This document shows, piece after piece, positions 21,380-33,157 of a DNA stretch of 64,000 nt. This DNA comes from Azorinus chamasolen (lineage: Eukaryota > Mollusca > Bivalvia > Cardiida > Solecurtidae): positions 35,734,163 through 35,798,162 of the forward strand of contig OY755240.1 in the NCBI GenBank assembly GCA_963576725.1. Direction: 5' to 3'. Under the pieces are notes generated by a model. It saw nothing but the letters and a program-made list of their open reading frames with translations. It searched no databases and had not been told where the DNA came from. Position 1 is the first letter of the stretch. The number at the start of each line of letters is the position of its first letter. A program made the translations under genes and the position numbers.

Positions 21380-22269
21380 GTCCTGATAACGGTTGTAAGT
21401 GCACACTTTTGTACGCACGTGATTTTTGTGGTTAAAACCTATCTACCTAGGATCGAGCCCGTGCATTTGGAAGTATCGCCCAATGTCACGTGATCCATGC
21501 TGTGTAGTAACAACGTAACACGATTGTCGCTCCACTAATCCCGATCACGAGTGTAAACGGGTCTGCTAAGCATGTCGTCTGCAGCTTTCTTTAACGCCTC
21601 CACTTGTATGAATGCAGACTAAACATGAACTATCTAACTGCTTAGAGCCAGCTCAGAAGCCGAATTGCTCAACATTTGATCTGGGTTAAGCAGGTGTAAT
21701 GAACAGTTTTGATAAATGTTGGGACAAAAGTTAACGCATATCGACTGCTGTTGTTCTGGTGGTCTGCGGAAATGGTCGCCTGCTTAAAAGTATTTAACAC
21801 AAATTGTTTTCAATCTATTAATGAGCACTTTATTTGCACATAATTATACAGTGATTCGCAAATCACCAGTAAATAAGAAACGAACTGTACAAGTATGTTT
21901 GTATGTATGTATGTATGTTTGACTTAAAATCATATTGGTTTCCTCGTCAAATTCGGCGTCGGCCATGTTGCACATCAGCTATACTAGTACACATGTGATA
22001 CATGTATGTTGGAAACACGGGTCACGATTTACTCGTGCAGGGTACTGCTCGAGCCACTATGTGGCCGGTGGCTATTTAGAGATCAACGACCGGCTTCTTT
22101 GTAATTTTAATTGGATGAACCAAGGGGAAACATTTTGTACTCATTTGTGAAATATTCATTTTTATTCATTTGTAATCAAAATTAAAAGTCTACAACGTAC
22201 TGTCGTACAAGTAAGATACATGTTACTCGTCTTACTACCAAAGTGTCTTCTTACAACCGTTATCAGGAC
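21380..22269. mobile_element. ~890-bp element with 20-bp perfect terminal inverted repeats
   Basis: GTCCTGATAACGGTTGTAAG at 21380-21399 is exactly reversed at 22250-22269 (CTTACAACCGTTATCAGGAC). Similarity continues inward in imperfect form (ACACTTTTGTA versus ACACTTTGGTA). There is no transposase frame, so it would be a non-autonomous DNA transposon. The superfamily is unknown and no clear target duplication is visible. It includes a short GTAT microsatellite at 21896-21920. Confidence 0.75.
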
Positions 22270-22289
22270 AGTTTGTTCGCATGACCTCA

Positions 22290-22325
22290 GACAAGTGTCC
22301 TCGGCTACGCCTCGGACACGTGTCT
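22290..22325. repeat. Palindrome GTGTCC..GGACAC
   Basis: GACAAGTGTCCTCGG and a right arm CTCGGACACGTGTC flank CTACGC; a perfect short hairpin. Confidence 0.7.
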
Positions 22326-23194
22326 TCAGTAGAGGACCTGAACATGATGCTCTGTGCCAAATATGAAAGCTGAGCGCCTTCCAGTTTCGTCGGAGAAGAT
22401 TTTCAAAGATTTCACTATTTGTTTCTATTGAAAACTGCCCACCCCTGGGGCGGGGCCAATTTTGACCCCAGGGGAATAATTTATATAACTTTGGTAGAGG
22501 ACCTAAACATGATGCTATGTGCCAAATATGAAAGCTGAGAACCTTCTGGTTTCAAAGGAGAAGATTTTCAAAGGTGTACTATATGTTTCTATTGAAAACT
22601 GCCCACCCCTGGGGCGGGGCCAATTTTGACCCCAGTGCCATAATTTATATAACTTTTGTAGAGGACCTGAACATGATGCTCTCTGCCAAATATGAAAGCT
22701 GAGAGCCTTCCAGTTTCAGAGAAGATTTTCAAAGATTCCACTACAGTTTTGTATTTGTTTCTATTGAAAACTGCCCACCCCTGGCGCGCGGCCAATTTTG
22801 ACCCCAGGGTCATACTTTATATAACTTTTGTAGAGGACCTGAACATGATGATATGTGCCAAATATGAAAGTTGAGAACCTTCTGGTTTCAGAGGAGAAGA
22901 TTTTCAAAGTTTTACTATAATTATGTTTCTATTGAAAACTTCCCACTCCTGGGGCGGGGCCAATTTTGACCCCAGGGGCATAATTTATATAACTTTTGTA
23001 GAGGACCTATAGGTGATGCTATGTACCAAAGATGAAAGCTGAGAACCCTGTACATTCAGATTAGATTTTTAAAGGTTCAAATTGTTGACGCGGGACGACG
23101 CACGACGCACACCGCACGACGCACGCCGACGGACGACGGACATCAGGCGATCACAAAAGCTCACCCTGAGCACATTGTGCTCTGGTGAGCTAAA
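22326..23194. mobile_element. Family A tandem-core element, 5'-truncated
   Basis: Five ~165-bp units with GGCGGGGCCAATTTTGACCC, CATAATTTATATAACTTTTG, TAGAGGACCTGAACATGATG and GAGAAGATTTTCAAAG. It ends with the CGACGCACGACG-rich tail, GCGATCACAAAAGCTCACCC and hairpin GAGCACATTGTGCTC-GGTGAGCTAAAA. The frames within are artefacts. Confidence 0.9.
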
Positions 23195-23364
23195 ATATAT
23201 AGTATGTGCCTTGTTTATCAACACTTTCGTACATCAAACGTTCATATATAACATGCAGTCGGAATGGTCATGTCCTGTGTGACGGCTGTCATCAACGATG
23301 AGGGTCCAGTGATATGTGTAACATTTTAACACATTTTGGACCACGCTATACAGAACAATTCAAA

Positions 23365-24217
23365 ACAAGAGTGCCATGGCCCTGGTATCGCTTACCAGAC
23401 AAACAGAGGAGATTTTTTAAAGTGTTCACTGTCTTTTTCTATAGAAAACTGGCCACCACTGTGTCGGAGCCAATTTTGACCCGAGGAGCATAATTTATAT
23501 AATTTTTGTAGAGACGTGAACATGATGCCAATTGCCAAATATGAAAGCTGAGAACCTTCCAGTTTCAGGAAAAGATTTCTTTATGTTTCTATTGAAAACT
23601 GGCCACCCTAGGGCGGGGCCAATTTTAACCCCAGGGGCATACTTTATATAACTTTTATTGAGGACCTAAACATGATGTTATGTGCCAAATAAGAAAGCCG
23701 AGAACCTTCCAGTTTCAGAGGAGATTTTCAAAAATGTCTCTATATGTTTGTATTGAAAACCGGCCTCCCCTGGGGCGGGGTCAATTTTGACCCAAGGGAC
23801 ATAATATATAACTTTTGTAGCGGACCTGAACATAATGCTATGTGCTGAATATGAAAGCTGAGGACCTTCCGGTTTCAGGAGATGAGTTTCGATGTTTTCA
23901 TTGTTTCTATTGAAAACTTCCGACCTTCAGATTTCAAAGGAGAAGATTTTCAAAGTTTTACTATATGTTTCTATTAAGACAAGGCACCCCTGTGGCGGGG
24001 CCAATTTTGACCTCAGGGGCATAATTTATATAACTTTTGTAGAGGACCTAAAGATGATGCTATGTGCCAAAGATGAAAGCTAGGAACCCTGTATATTCAG
24101 AGAAGAAGATTTTTAAAGGTTCAAATTGTTGACGACTGATGACGCACGACGCACGCCGACGGACATCAGGCGATCACAAAAGCTCACCCTGAGCACTTTG
24201 TGCTCTGGTGAGCTAAA
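23365..24217. mobile_element. Family A tandem-core element, full length
   Basis: It starts AACAAGAGTGCCATGGCCCT and continues GCTTACCAGACAAACAGAGG, then four to five core units. It ends in the DNA-repeat tail and hairpin GCTCACCCTGAGCACTTTGT / GCTCTGGTGAGCTAAAAA. The 5' GCTTACCAG tag is nearly complementary to the 3' CTGGTGAGC. Confidence 0.9.
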
Positions 24218-24632
24218 AACGCTCCTTTTAAGTGCTTTATTGGAGATAAATGTGGATAAACCAGATAATGTATAAAAGTTTAAATAACTTCTGACGACTG
24301 TGGCATATTCTAAACTGACCGTCTAAAACAGTGTATATATATATAGTTTGAATAACTTGTGATGGGGGCAACAGTGTGGTCATATTCTATCGTGATCTAC
24401 ACTGATTTAAACATTTGTGATGTTGGCAAACAGCGTGATCATATTCAACACTAATCATGATCAACACTGTTTGTCATCCAAGTAAGTTAATAAATATAAG
24501 ATTTTTGAGTGGTAAACGACGTAGAACCTGATCACGCGTCAATGTTTAAACGAGTCGGTTGGTCTAAATCTACGCTGTTTGCAAAGCATTTATATTGGTT
24601 TCATATAGCGGGGCTGTCTGGTTTGTTTTCAG
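24218..24632. other. End of intron 2
   Basis: Contains a loosely repeated 'ACACTGATTTAAACATTTGTGATG' theme and a short TA run. No exon is seen. Confidence 0.45.
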
Positions 24633-24841
24633 GAAGTATCTGGATCTACGACATCTGGAACAACGCAAGTAGCAACAACTGCGACAACGTGGTGAAATAT
24701 TTTTCTTTCGGTGTGACAATCGCACACTGGGTTGTGCTGGCCGTGGCTACAGTTCCGCAGATTTATATAATGACACAGGCCTGCTGCTGCTGCACGGAAC
24801 AGACTATTGAACCACTGAAGTTAGACCCCTTTGCCCAATGA
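24633..24841 (+). CDS. TMEM272-like membrane protein, last coding exon
   Basis: The exon starts after TTTGTTTTCAG in phase 1 and ends at TGA 24839-24841. It completes helix 3 across the junction (WMIMG-SIWIYDIWNN), adds a Cys-containing loop (ASSNNCDNVVKY), helix 4 (FGVTIAHWVVLAVATVPQIY) and a membrane-proximal four-Cys cluster (QACCCCTEQ), a plausible palmitoylation site. A short tail of 15 residues follows. A G-x-(I/V)-W-I-Y motif in helix 3 fits the TMEM272-like family. The open frame continues 5' of the acceptor by chance to 24509. The three visible exons total ~154 residues. Function of the family is not established; probable membrane location is inferred from hydropathy. Confidence 0.85.
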
Positions 24842-25227
24842 ACTGAAAGTTAAACGCCTGCATGGAAGAACTCAATAGTCAATGTACTGAAAGCCAATCA
24901 ACAACGAACAAGACATCTAGGGCCAACAAGTTGCAACATACTCGCTTCTTTCTTTCTATGTTTAACCCCTCCCCTCTGCGTGTACGTGTGTGCGTGTTTC
25001 TGGTGTGTGTGTGTGTATGTATGTATGTATATACGTGTGTGTGTGTGTATCTACATGTATCTTCGTGTATGTGTGTGTGTCTCTATCTTTCGCCCCTCCA
25101 CTCTCTCAATGTGGAAGTAAAAAACCATTCTTCTTTATACTATACATCTCTTTGCAAAACGTACCAGCTCCGTACATGAAATATCTTTCAACTCGCCGTT
25201 TATTCTTTTAATGTTCTACAATGTATG
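24842..25227 (+). other. Probable 3' UTR of the TMEM272-like gene with TG/TATG microsatellite
   Basis: Non-coding. 24985-25085 holds (TG)n, (TATG)n and (TGTATC)n tracts. I saw no canonical AATAAA close to the stop, so the transcript end is undefined. Confidence 0.4.
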
Positions 25228-26500
25228 CAAATGTAACTAGAATTGTCACTAAATATGGTGAATACCCCGCATGGCAGCCTTGATTGCAAATCCAAGGGCT
25301 GATAACACCTATATGTTATATACTGGAAAAACTAGAACTATTGTTAAAGGTGATGAATACCCCCGCACAGCAGCCTTGATTGCAAATCCAAGTTTGTGAC
25401 ACCAACCACCCATGTAACAGGACCAAATGACAAAAACACTCAAAGTCCAAGTGTAGATAATTCTGTAATGCCTGCCACTAAACACAGGAAAATTGTGCCT
25501 GGCACATATACTATTCGTGGTTATTATGTATGTCCAGTATTAATTCAATTGAATGCTGTTTTTCTGACAACAGATAGTTCGCGACACCAACTCCCCGTGT
25601 TTCATGACAAAATAACACAAATGCTCAAAGTACAGGGTGAGATAATACTGCACTGCCCAGAGCTAAACACATGACAATTGCGTCTTGCACATGTTCCACT
25701 AGTATTTATTACGTATACATGTACCAAATATAAATGCAATAACTTTAAAACTGAAGGAGGAGAACGCTACATCAACACCCCCTGTTTCATGCCAAAAATT
25801 CTCAATGCCCAAGGGGAGATAATTCTGCAATACCTAAGGCTAAACACGTGAAATTTTGTCATGCACATCTATAATTCATAGTTAATGCATATGCAAATTT
25901 TGATGTAAATCGGTAAAGAAATGGTTGCATCACAAGATTTGTGCCAGGTTGTGCCGCGGACAAAGAGACCAACCGACGACCAACACACTGACTCCTATAT
26001 ACCCCCTCTCAACTTACAGACATCATTTTATCAACTTTAATTGAATAATTTTGAAAACTGTAGAAGACGTTCACTCCACAAACCTTATTGGCTATCAGCA
26101 CATATGGTACAAGTCCAGGGACAGATGACTCCTGTGTGAATTGCAAGATACTGACATGATTTATGTCGGGCACATGTACACTTCAAAGAGACTATGTGTA
26201 CAAACTTTCATATAAATCTGATGAAAACTGTAGAAGAAGTTTGTACTACAAGTCCAGTCCACAGTTACTACTATACAACAGTAAACCATTACATCAAAGT
26301 TCAAGGACAGGTAACTCCATATAACCTGGATATAGACAAACGAAATATATTGAATGCACAAATACACATCATAGAGACCATGTATATTAACTTTCATAAA
26401 CAGTCGAAACACTGAAGGAGGAATCCGTAACACAAACTACACATGTTACAGGACCAACTGACAACAATATTCAAAGTTCAAGGGGAGATATTTTTCACTC
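25228..26500. repeat. Family B tandem-core repeats (~190 bp units)
   Basis: Five or so diverged units share TGACAAAAACACTCAAAGTC, CAAGTGTAGATAATTCTG, GCTAAACACATGACAATTG and CACATATACTATTCGTGG. The 5' side carries AACTAGAATTGTCACTAAAT and a GGTGAATACCCC tag. Another copy is at 35960-36250. ORFs at 25396 and 26194 are repeat artefacts. Confidence 0.75.
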
Positions 26501-26654
26501 TGACATTTGTTTTTGAAAAGATATGGAAGAAAACAATTAGTGAGGCTAAGCAAAAAATATTGCAACTGCGTGTTTCTGGAGTGTAAATCTGAAGTGAAGT
26601 CTCCCAGTAAATCATGGTCAGTTTAAATTAGCTGCGCAATGAAAAACAACAGAC

Positions 26655-27073
26655 TGCTATAGAAAACTGGTCACCACTGGGGCGGTGCCAATTTTGACAA
26701 CGAGGCATAATTTATATAACTTTTGTATAGGACCTGAACATGATGCTTTGTGCTAAATATGAAAGACGAGAACCTTCCAGTTTCAGAGGAGAAGATTTTC
26801 AAAGTTTTCACTATGTTTCTATAGAAAACAAGGCATCCCTGGGGCCAATTTTGACCCCAGGGGCATGATTTATATAATTTTGCAGGACCTGCAGAGGATT
26901 CTAATAGCAAATTATGAAAGCGGAGAACCCTGTAGATTTAGAGGAGAAGATTTTTAAAAGGTTCAAATTGTTGACGACTGACGACGCACAACACATGACG
27001 CATGCCGACGGACGACAGACATCAGGCGATCACAAAAGCTCACCCTGAGCACTTTGTGCTCTGTTGAGCTAAA
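26655..27073. mobile_element. Family A element, 5'-truncated
   Basis: Two core units, the CGACGCACAACACATGACGC tail and hairpin AGCTCACCCTGAGCACTTTG / TGCTCTGTTGAGCTAAAA. Confidence 0.85.
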
Positions 27074-27404
27074 AGAAGTGTTTGCTCTTTATAAAACAGT
27101 TATCTTTAAAACATTCAAAATGTCAAAAATTATATCACTAAAGCATAAACCTAGATATACATAATGTGTAATTCATCTGTAGTCTTATAGCTGGTGTGGC
27201 TTTTACTCATTTTAAAGCAGCTACTTTACTTTAAAATCTGCTTTATGTATGTCTTTATAACTATAAAAATTAAATTTAAGGACATGCTGGCCTTTACATG
27301 TGCCACCTGGTGAGAAAATATAGCCTTCCAAATTCTAACGATTAGGGTTTTTAAATTGATTTCTTGTTTATCCCTTTGTTGCATAACTATGCTTTTCTAC
27401 GCCT
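27074..27404. other. Unassigned sequence
   Basis: No gene or clear repeat. Confidence 0.45.
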
Positions 27405-27472
27405 CTGCAGAGAAGACCCAGATCAGATGGCTCCTATATGAGCCATCTGTTCAAGGTCAGCTCTGTTTGCTT
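27405..27472. repeat. Palindromic hairpin MITE
   Basis: CAGAGAAGACCCAGATCAGA and right arm CTGTTCAAGGTCAGCTCTGT around GGCTCCTATATGAGCC. Confidence 0.75.
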
Positions 27473-27542
27473 ATGGTATAATACAGATCTCAGCCTACAG
27501 CTTCTGCCTGAGTCAAAATGCCCGGTGTTCATATGCTATTAT

Positions 27543-30170
27543 TAGCTCATCTAAGCCCAGGATGAGCTATTATGACCGCGATCCGTCCGCCGCCCGTCGT
27601 CAGTCCACAAATTCAAGCATCTCCTCTGAAACCGCTAACCCGTTTTTAACCAAGTTTTGTCAGAAGCATCAGTGGCTAGGGGGAACGAAATATTGTTCAC
27701 ATTATGACACCCGGACCAAATATGGCACCGCCCATGGGCTTATCAGTTTTTCATAGGAAAATCTTTAAAATCTTCTTATCTGAAACTATAAGGCTTAGAC
27801 CTTTGATTTTTGGTATGTAGCATCATCTAATGGTCCTCTACAAAGATTTTTCAAATTATGACCCCGGACCAAAAATGGCCCCGTCCATAGGCTTATCAGT
27901 TTTTCATAAAAACAAAATTTTAAACAAGAGATGTTTGTAAAACATGTATACCCCCCCCCCCCGACCCCTGACCTTTGATCTAGTGACCTCAACTATAGAG
28001 GTCATCTAGCGGTCATGACTAATCACCACAGCAACTTTGAAGATCCTAAGCCAAACCACTGATCATTTATTGATCTGAAAACATTTCATGATGACCTTGA
28101 CCTTTGAAGATCCTAAGCCAAACCCTTGAGCAGTTATTGATCGTAAACCATTTCACCAGTTAAGGTCATGGTGACCTTGACCTTTGACCTAGTGATCTCA
28201 AAAACAACAGGGCTCATCTAGTTGTCATGACCAACCACCTAAGCAAATTTGAAGATCCTAAGCCAAACCCTTGAGCAGTTATTGATCAGAAACCATTTTA
28301 CCAGTTGAGGTCATGGTGACCTTTACCTTTGACTTAGTGACCTCAAAACCAATAGGGTCATCCAGTTGTCATGGCAAACTACCGCAGCAAGTTTGAAGAT
28401 TCTAAGCCAAACCCTTGAGCAGTTATTGATCAGAAACCATTTTATCAGTTAAGGTCATGGTGACCTTGACCTTTGACCTAGTGACCTCAAAAAAATAGGG
28501 GTCATCCAGTGGTCATGGCCAACCATCACAGCAAGTTTGAAGATTCTAAGCCAAACCCTTGAGCAGTTATTGATCAGAAACCATTTTACCAGTTTAGGTC
28601 ATGGTGACCTTGACCTTTGACCTAGTGACCTCAAAAACAACAGGGCTCATCTAGTTGTCATGACCATCAACCTAAGCAAATTTGAAGATTCTAAGCTAAA
28701 CCCTTGAGCAGTTATTGATCGGAAATCATTTAACCAGTTAAGGTCATGGTGACCTTGACCTTTGACCTAGTGACCTCAAAAACAATAGGGGTCATCTAGT
28801 GGTCATGACCAACCACCACAGCAAGTTTGAAGATCCAAAGCCAAACCCTTGAGCAGTTATTGATCGGAAACTATTTCAACATTTTAGGTCATGGTGACCT
28901 TGACCTTTGACCTAGTGACCTCAAAAACAATAGGGGTCATCTACTTTTCATGACCAACCACCACAGCAAGTTTGAAGTTTCTATGCCAAGTCGTTTTTTA
29001 GTTATCATTCGGAAACCATCGATCTACCGACCGACCGACCGACTTGTGCAAAGCAATATACCCCCATTTTTTCAAAAGGGGGGTATAAAAATATTCTCCT
29101 CTAAACCTGTAAGGCCTAGACCTTTGATATTTGGTATTTAGCATGATCTACACATATTGTTCAAATTATTACCCCCGGACCAAAAATGGCCCCGCCCGGG
29201 GCTTATCAGTTTTTCATAGGAAAATCTTTAAAAAATATTCTTCTCTGAAACTGTAAGATCTAGAGCTTTGATGTTTGGTATGTAGCATGATCTAATGGTC
29301 CACTACAAAGATTATTTAAATTATGACCACCGGTCCAAAAATGGCCCGCCCGGGACTTATCAGTTTTTCATAAGAAAATCTTAAAAAATCTTCTCCGACG
29401 AAACTGTAAGGCCTAGCACTTTTATATTTGGTATGTAGCATGATCTAATGGTCCTCTACAAAGATTGTTAAAATTATGACCCATGGTTCGAAAATGGACT
29501 GGCCCCAGGGCTTTTCAGTTTTGCATAGGAAAATCTTCTTCTCTGAAACTAAAATGCCTAGACCTTTGATACATATCATTATTTGATAGCCCTCTAACAA
29601 TATTGTTCAAATTATGACCCTAGAACCAAAATGGGCCCACCCCGGGGTTTATCAGTTTTACATAGACTTTTATAGGAAAACATTTAAAGGTCTTTTTTCT
29701 GAAACCATAAGGCCAATACCGTTAATATTTGACATGCAGTTTAACCATATAGTCCTCTTTAAAGATTGTACAAATTATGATCCTTTGGTAAAAATTTGGC
29801 CTGCCCTGGGGCATATTAATATTTCATAGACTTACTTAAGAAAAACATTAAAAGCCTTAGTCCCTGAAACTATAAGACCCATACCTTCCATGTTTGGTAT
29901 GTAGTTTTGCCTTGTGGTCCTCTGCCATGAATGTTCAACTTACGACCACGACCTCCGGGTGAAACCTGGCCCTTCCTTGGGACTTATCAGTTTTTCATGG
30001 AGAAAATAGTTATAAAATATTATTTTTCTCTGAAACCATAAGACTTAGACCTTTAATTAATGGCATGCAGCTTTGCCTTATGGTTCTCTACCAAGGTTAT
30101 ACAAATGATGACTTTTGGGTGAAAAATGGCCCCATCCCGGAGGCTTATCTCAGGTGAGCGCTTCAGGGCC
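27543..30170. mobile_element. Family C tandem-core element, interrupted by family D
   Basis: It opens with hairpin TAGCTCATCTAAGCCCAGGA-TGAGCTA. ~140-bp units follow with CCGGACCAAAAATGGCCCCG, GGGCTTATCAGTTTTTCATA, AGGAAAATCTTTAAAA and CCTAGACCTTTGATATTTGG. Units at 27580-27922 and 29090-30150 flank the nested family D copy. It ends AGGCTTATCTCAGGTGAGCG. Frames inside are artefacts. Confidence 0.8.
27923..29089. mobile_element. Family D tandem-core element (nuclear-receptor-site repeat)
   Basis: 5' end AACAAGAGATGTTTGTAAAA then CATGTATACCCCC. Seven 144-145-bp units contain AGGTCATGGTGACCTTGACC, TTTGACCTAGTGACCTCAAA, GGTCATCTAGTGGTCATGAC, CACAGCAAGTTTGAAGATCC and CTTGAGCAGTTATTGATCGG. 3' end GCAATATACCCCCATTTTTT / CAAAAGGGGGGTATAAA forms a hairpin. 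The right arm GGGGGGTATA pairs with the 5' TATACCCCC. It is inserted in family C without target duplication. Confidence 0.9.
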
Positions 30171-31031
30171 TCATGATAAATTCTTACATGAATATTAAAC
30201 CTTTCTTTCATACAAACGTATTTTCACGCATTTTCAAACCAAGTAGACCCAGACCTGTTTCTTTACTTTCTAAAGTGACTTTGTATAATGTTCTACCTTC
30301 CATATTTCGTTGTAACTATCTTTCCATGAATACTCAGTAGGTATTGAAATTTGAAATAAACATAGAACAGGGGAAGATTTAATGGCGTAAAATTTTAAAC
30401 TTTCACCAATACTAATTTCCATTGTATGTTACACATACTGTGATAATCAAGAGACACAGATTTATATCTCACATTGGTGATACTAATTCACATCTAGATT
30501 CATATTTATAAATGACATTTTATTTAACATTAGACAAGTATACCTATAAGTGATACTTTACAAACCCTGTTCTAACTTCGTATATACATAATGATATATA
30601 TTTAACTCAAAAGGAGTTTAATTCCATAGTTTATGTTGTATTGTTAGTGAATTATCTCGTTATGTTGGGCAATAGTTATGAAGCTAGTGCTACATTATCT
30701 AATGGTAATTGACTATAAATAAAGATTACCTAATCCTATTGTTTTGATGATGTTTTTATAATTTTTGTATGTTTTGAACAAGTTTTGGACATTGGTTTCA
30801 TCAAAACTATTTGCTCTTAAATAACAAGAAATTTATCAACAACAACCATTTGTGAGAAAACATGGCAGACAGATCACAGCACAGCAGTAGTTTCTTCGTC
30901 AGTATAATCTTTATCTGATATGTCCATTGGCTCAGAAGTTTAGGACAGTTTCTTTCAAGTACCTGTAATTGTTGAGGACATACAGCCCTATCCCAATAGC
31001 TCATTGTGGCATTTCATGAAAAGCAATTCAA
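30171..31031. other. Intergenic AT-rich sequence
   Basis: No exon recognised and no strong repeat structure apart from a short MITE remnant near 30230-30260 (CATTTTCAAACCAAGTAGAC). Confidence 0.45.
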
Positions 31032-31729
31032 AACAAGAGATGTTTATAAAACATGTATACCCCGCCAAGACCCCCTGACTTTTGACATGATGACCTAGAC
31101 CTTTGACCTAGTGACCTAAAAACAATAGGGGTCATCTACTGGTCATGACCAACCACCACGGCAAGTTTGAAGTTCCTAAGCCAACCCTTGAGCAGTTATT
31201 GATCAGAAATCATTTCACCTTTTAAGGTCTTGGTGACCTTGACCTTTGACCTAGTGACCTCAGAAACCATAGGGGTCATCTAGTGGTCATGACCAACCAC
31301 CACAGCAAGTTTGAAGATCCCAAGCCAAACCCTTGAGCAGTTATTGATCGGAAACCATTTCATCAGTTGAGGTCATGATGACCTTGACCTTTGACCTAGT
31401 GACCTAAAACAATAGGGGTCATCTACTGGTCATGACCAACCACCACGGCAAGTTTGAAGATCCTACGCCAAACCCTTGAGCAGTTATTGATCAGAAATCA
31501 TTTCACCTTTTAAGGTCATGATGACCTTGACCTTTGACCTAGTGACCTCAACAACCATAGGGTTCATCTAGTGGTCATGAACAACCACAACAGCAAGTTT
31601 GAAGATTCTACCCCAAGCCGTAACGGCGGCGTTTATTAGTTATTGATAGGAAACCATCGATGTATCAACTGGCCGACATATGCAAAGCAATATACCCCCA
31701 TTTTTTCAAAAAGGGGGGGGGGGTATAAT
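31032..31729. mobile_element. Family D element, second copy
   Basis: Begins AACAAGAGATGTTTATAAAA-CATGTATACCCC, has four core units with TGACCTTGACCTTTGACCTA, and ends AAGCAATATACCCCCATTTT / TTCAAAAAGGGGG...GGTATAATA. The ERE-type palindrome is mutated in this copy (AGGTCATGATGACCT, AGGTCTTGGTGACCT). Confidence 0.9.
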
Positions 31730-31930
31730 AAGATGACAAATTTTGACATAAACCACTTTGAAACCAACCATGATACATTTAAATGTTTATTCAGCTAAAG
31801 ACATTGAGGACATTAAAGTGTACAGGACTATTTTAATCTCTCGATTTTATATCTGAACAATACAGCAAGAAATTGAATCTAGGCACTCTGCAGTGTAGAC
31901 AGACCAGCAGTGGTGCAAAAGCCGTAGTGC

Positions 31931-32121
31931 AGTAGAACCTCTCTAATGTGACCACTTAATGAATAAACATGGGTGTCTTTATAAGCAGGTGGTTGCTTAA
32001 TGCAGGACAAAAGCAAGGCAGAAAGCTCCTTTCTGCATTACTTGTCCTGCATTAAGCTACCACCTGCATATAGCACCCATAATTATACCTCTTTTAAGTG
32101 GTTGCATTAGGGTAGTATTAC
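31931..32121. repeat. Nested palindromic MITE (~190 bp)
   Basis: The inner stem pairs TGGTTGCTTAATGCAGGACA with TGTCCTGCATTAAGCTACCA, and GGGTGTCTTTATAAGCAGGT with ACCTGCATATAGCACCC. Outer arms AACCTCTCTAATGTGACCAC and GTGGTTGCATTAGGGTAGTA also pair imperfectly. Confidence 0.8.
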
Positions 32122-33157
32122 TGTATATCATTGTTCCCGTCCATTCTGGCTCACAACATTTATCACTCACAAGGTCACTGGCTCACAACATTTACCACTC
32201 ACAAGCACTCCAACTCACAACATTTACTGCTGCCACAAGCTTGGGATACTTTTATCATGACTTTACATTTTGATTTTGTTACTGTTGATGCACTGGTAGG
32301 CATTAAAATGTTTTGAAATAGTTCAATGAAATATTAATAAAATGGTACATTTATTACATAGCAACAACACATTTCGGTATGTTTACAACAAACAAATATT
32401 ACTGTTCTAATTTTCACATGCATATTGCATGTGAATAGAGCAAATATGTTAATGAGACAAAAAAGTCTTTAAAATTCAAGTAAATCTTAGCATTATGAGC
32501 TCAGCTTATGACAGAGGTGAACATGGATGCTTGTGACAGGGGTGAGTATGGAAGACCAATGAATCCTTGGAGGACAGTGTTTATTATCATAATATCTGTT
32601 CTTTATCTGGCTGGACGAAGAATGATCACAGATGTTGAAGAGTATAAAACAGTGTAGAGTCTACAGTGTAGACCATGATCAGACGTTGATGTGTAGACCA
32701 TGATCAGACGTTGACGACAGTGTAACTCTACACGGTAAACAAAGACCAGAATGCACATACTTCCAGTTCAAACTCTGTTGATCCAGATTAGTTACTCTTC
32801 AACAGTTATTCCTAAAAACATTGTACATTTTCAAGACAAAGTAACTTCCATCTGCTACAACTCCAGGAGACCATTTTTCGTCCATTTCTTTTAAAACCAC
32901 TGTCAGTGTCAAACAGTTATGGTGGGCCAACATGTTACTTGGCGTCCCATCTATATCCAATTATTTGCATGAGCCATCACAAATTGGTCAATAGTGTTTA
33001 AAGAGTTCAAACCAGAATCTATGGATTTTTTTCTGGTTAGAGAAACTTCTAAGATATTTTTAATATTTTAAAATATCTAAGACAGATATTTGCCTGCTGC
33101 TATTTGTAGTTACATATTTGTAGACATTTCGCAGGAAACCAATGTACAGTGTGAGGT
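32122..33157 (-). other. Probable 3' UTR and downstream flank of the ISOC1-like gene
   Basis: Mostly unique sequence after the stop codon. Minus-strand AATAAA hexamers lie at 32580-32585 and 32350-32355 and could be polyadenylation signals. A ~26-bp duplication with GTGTAGACCATGATCAGACG occurs at 32665-32715. The 61-codon plus-strand frame at 32131 is not supported. Confidence 0.4.
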
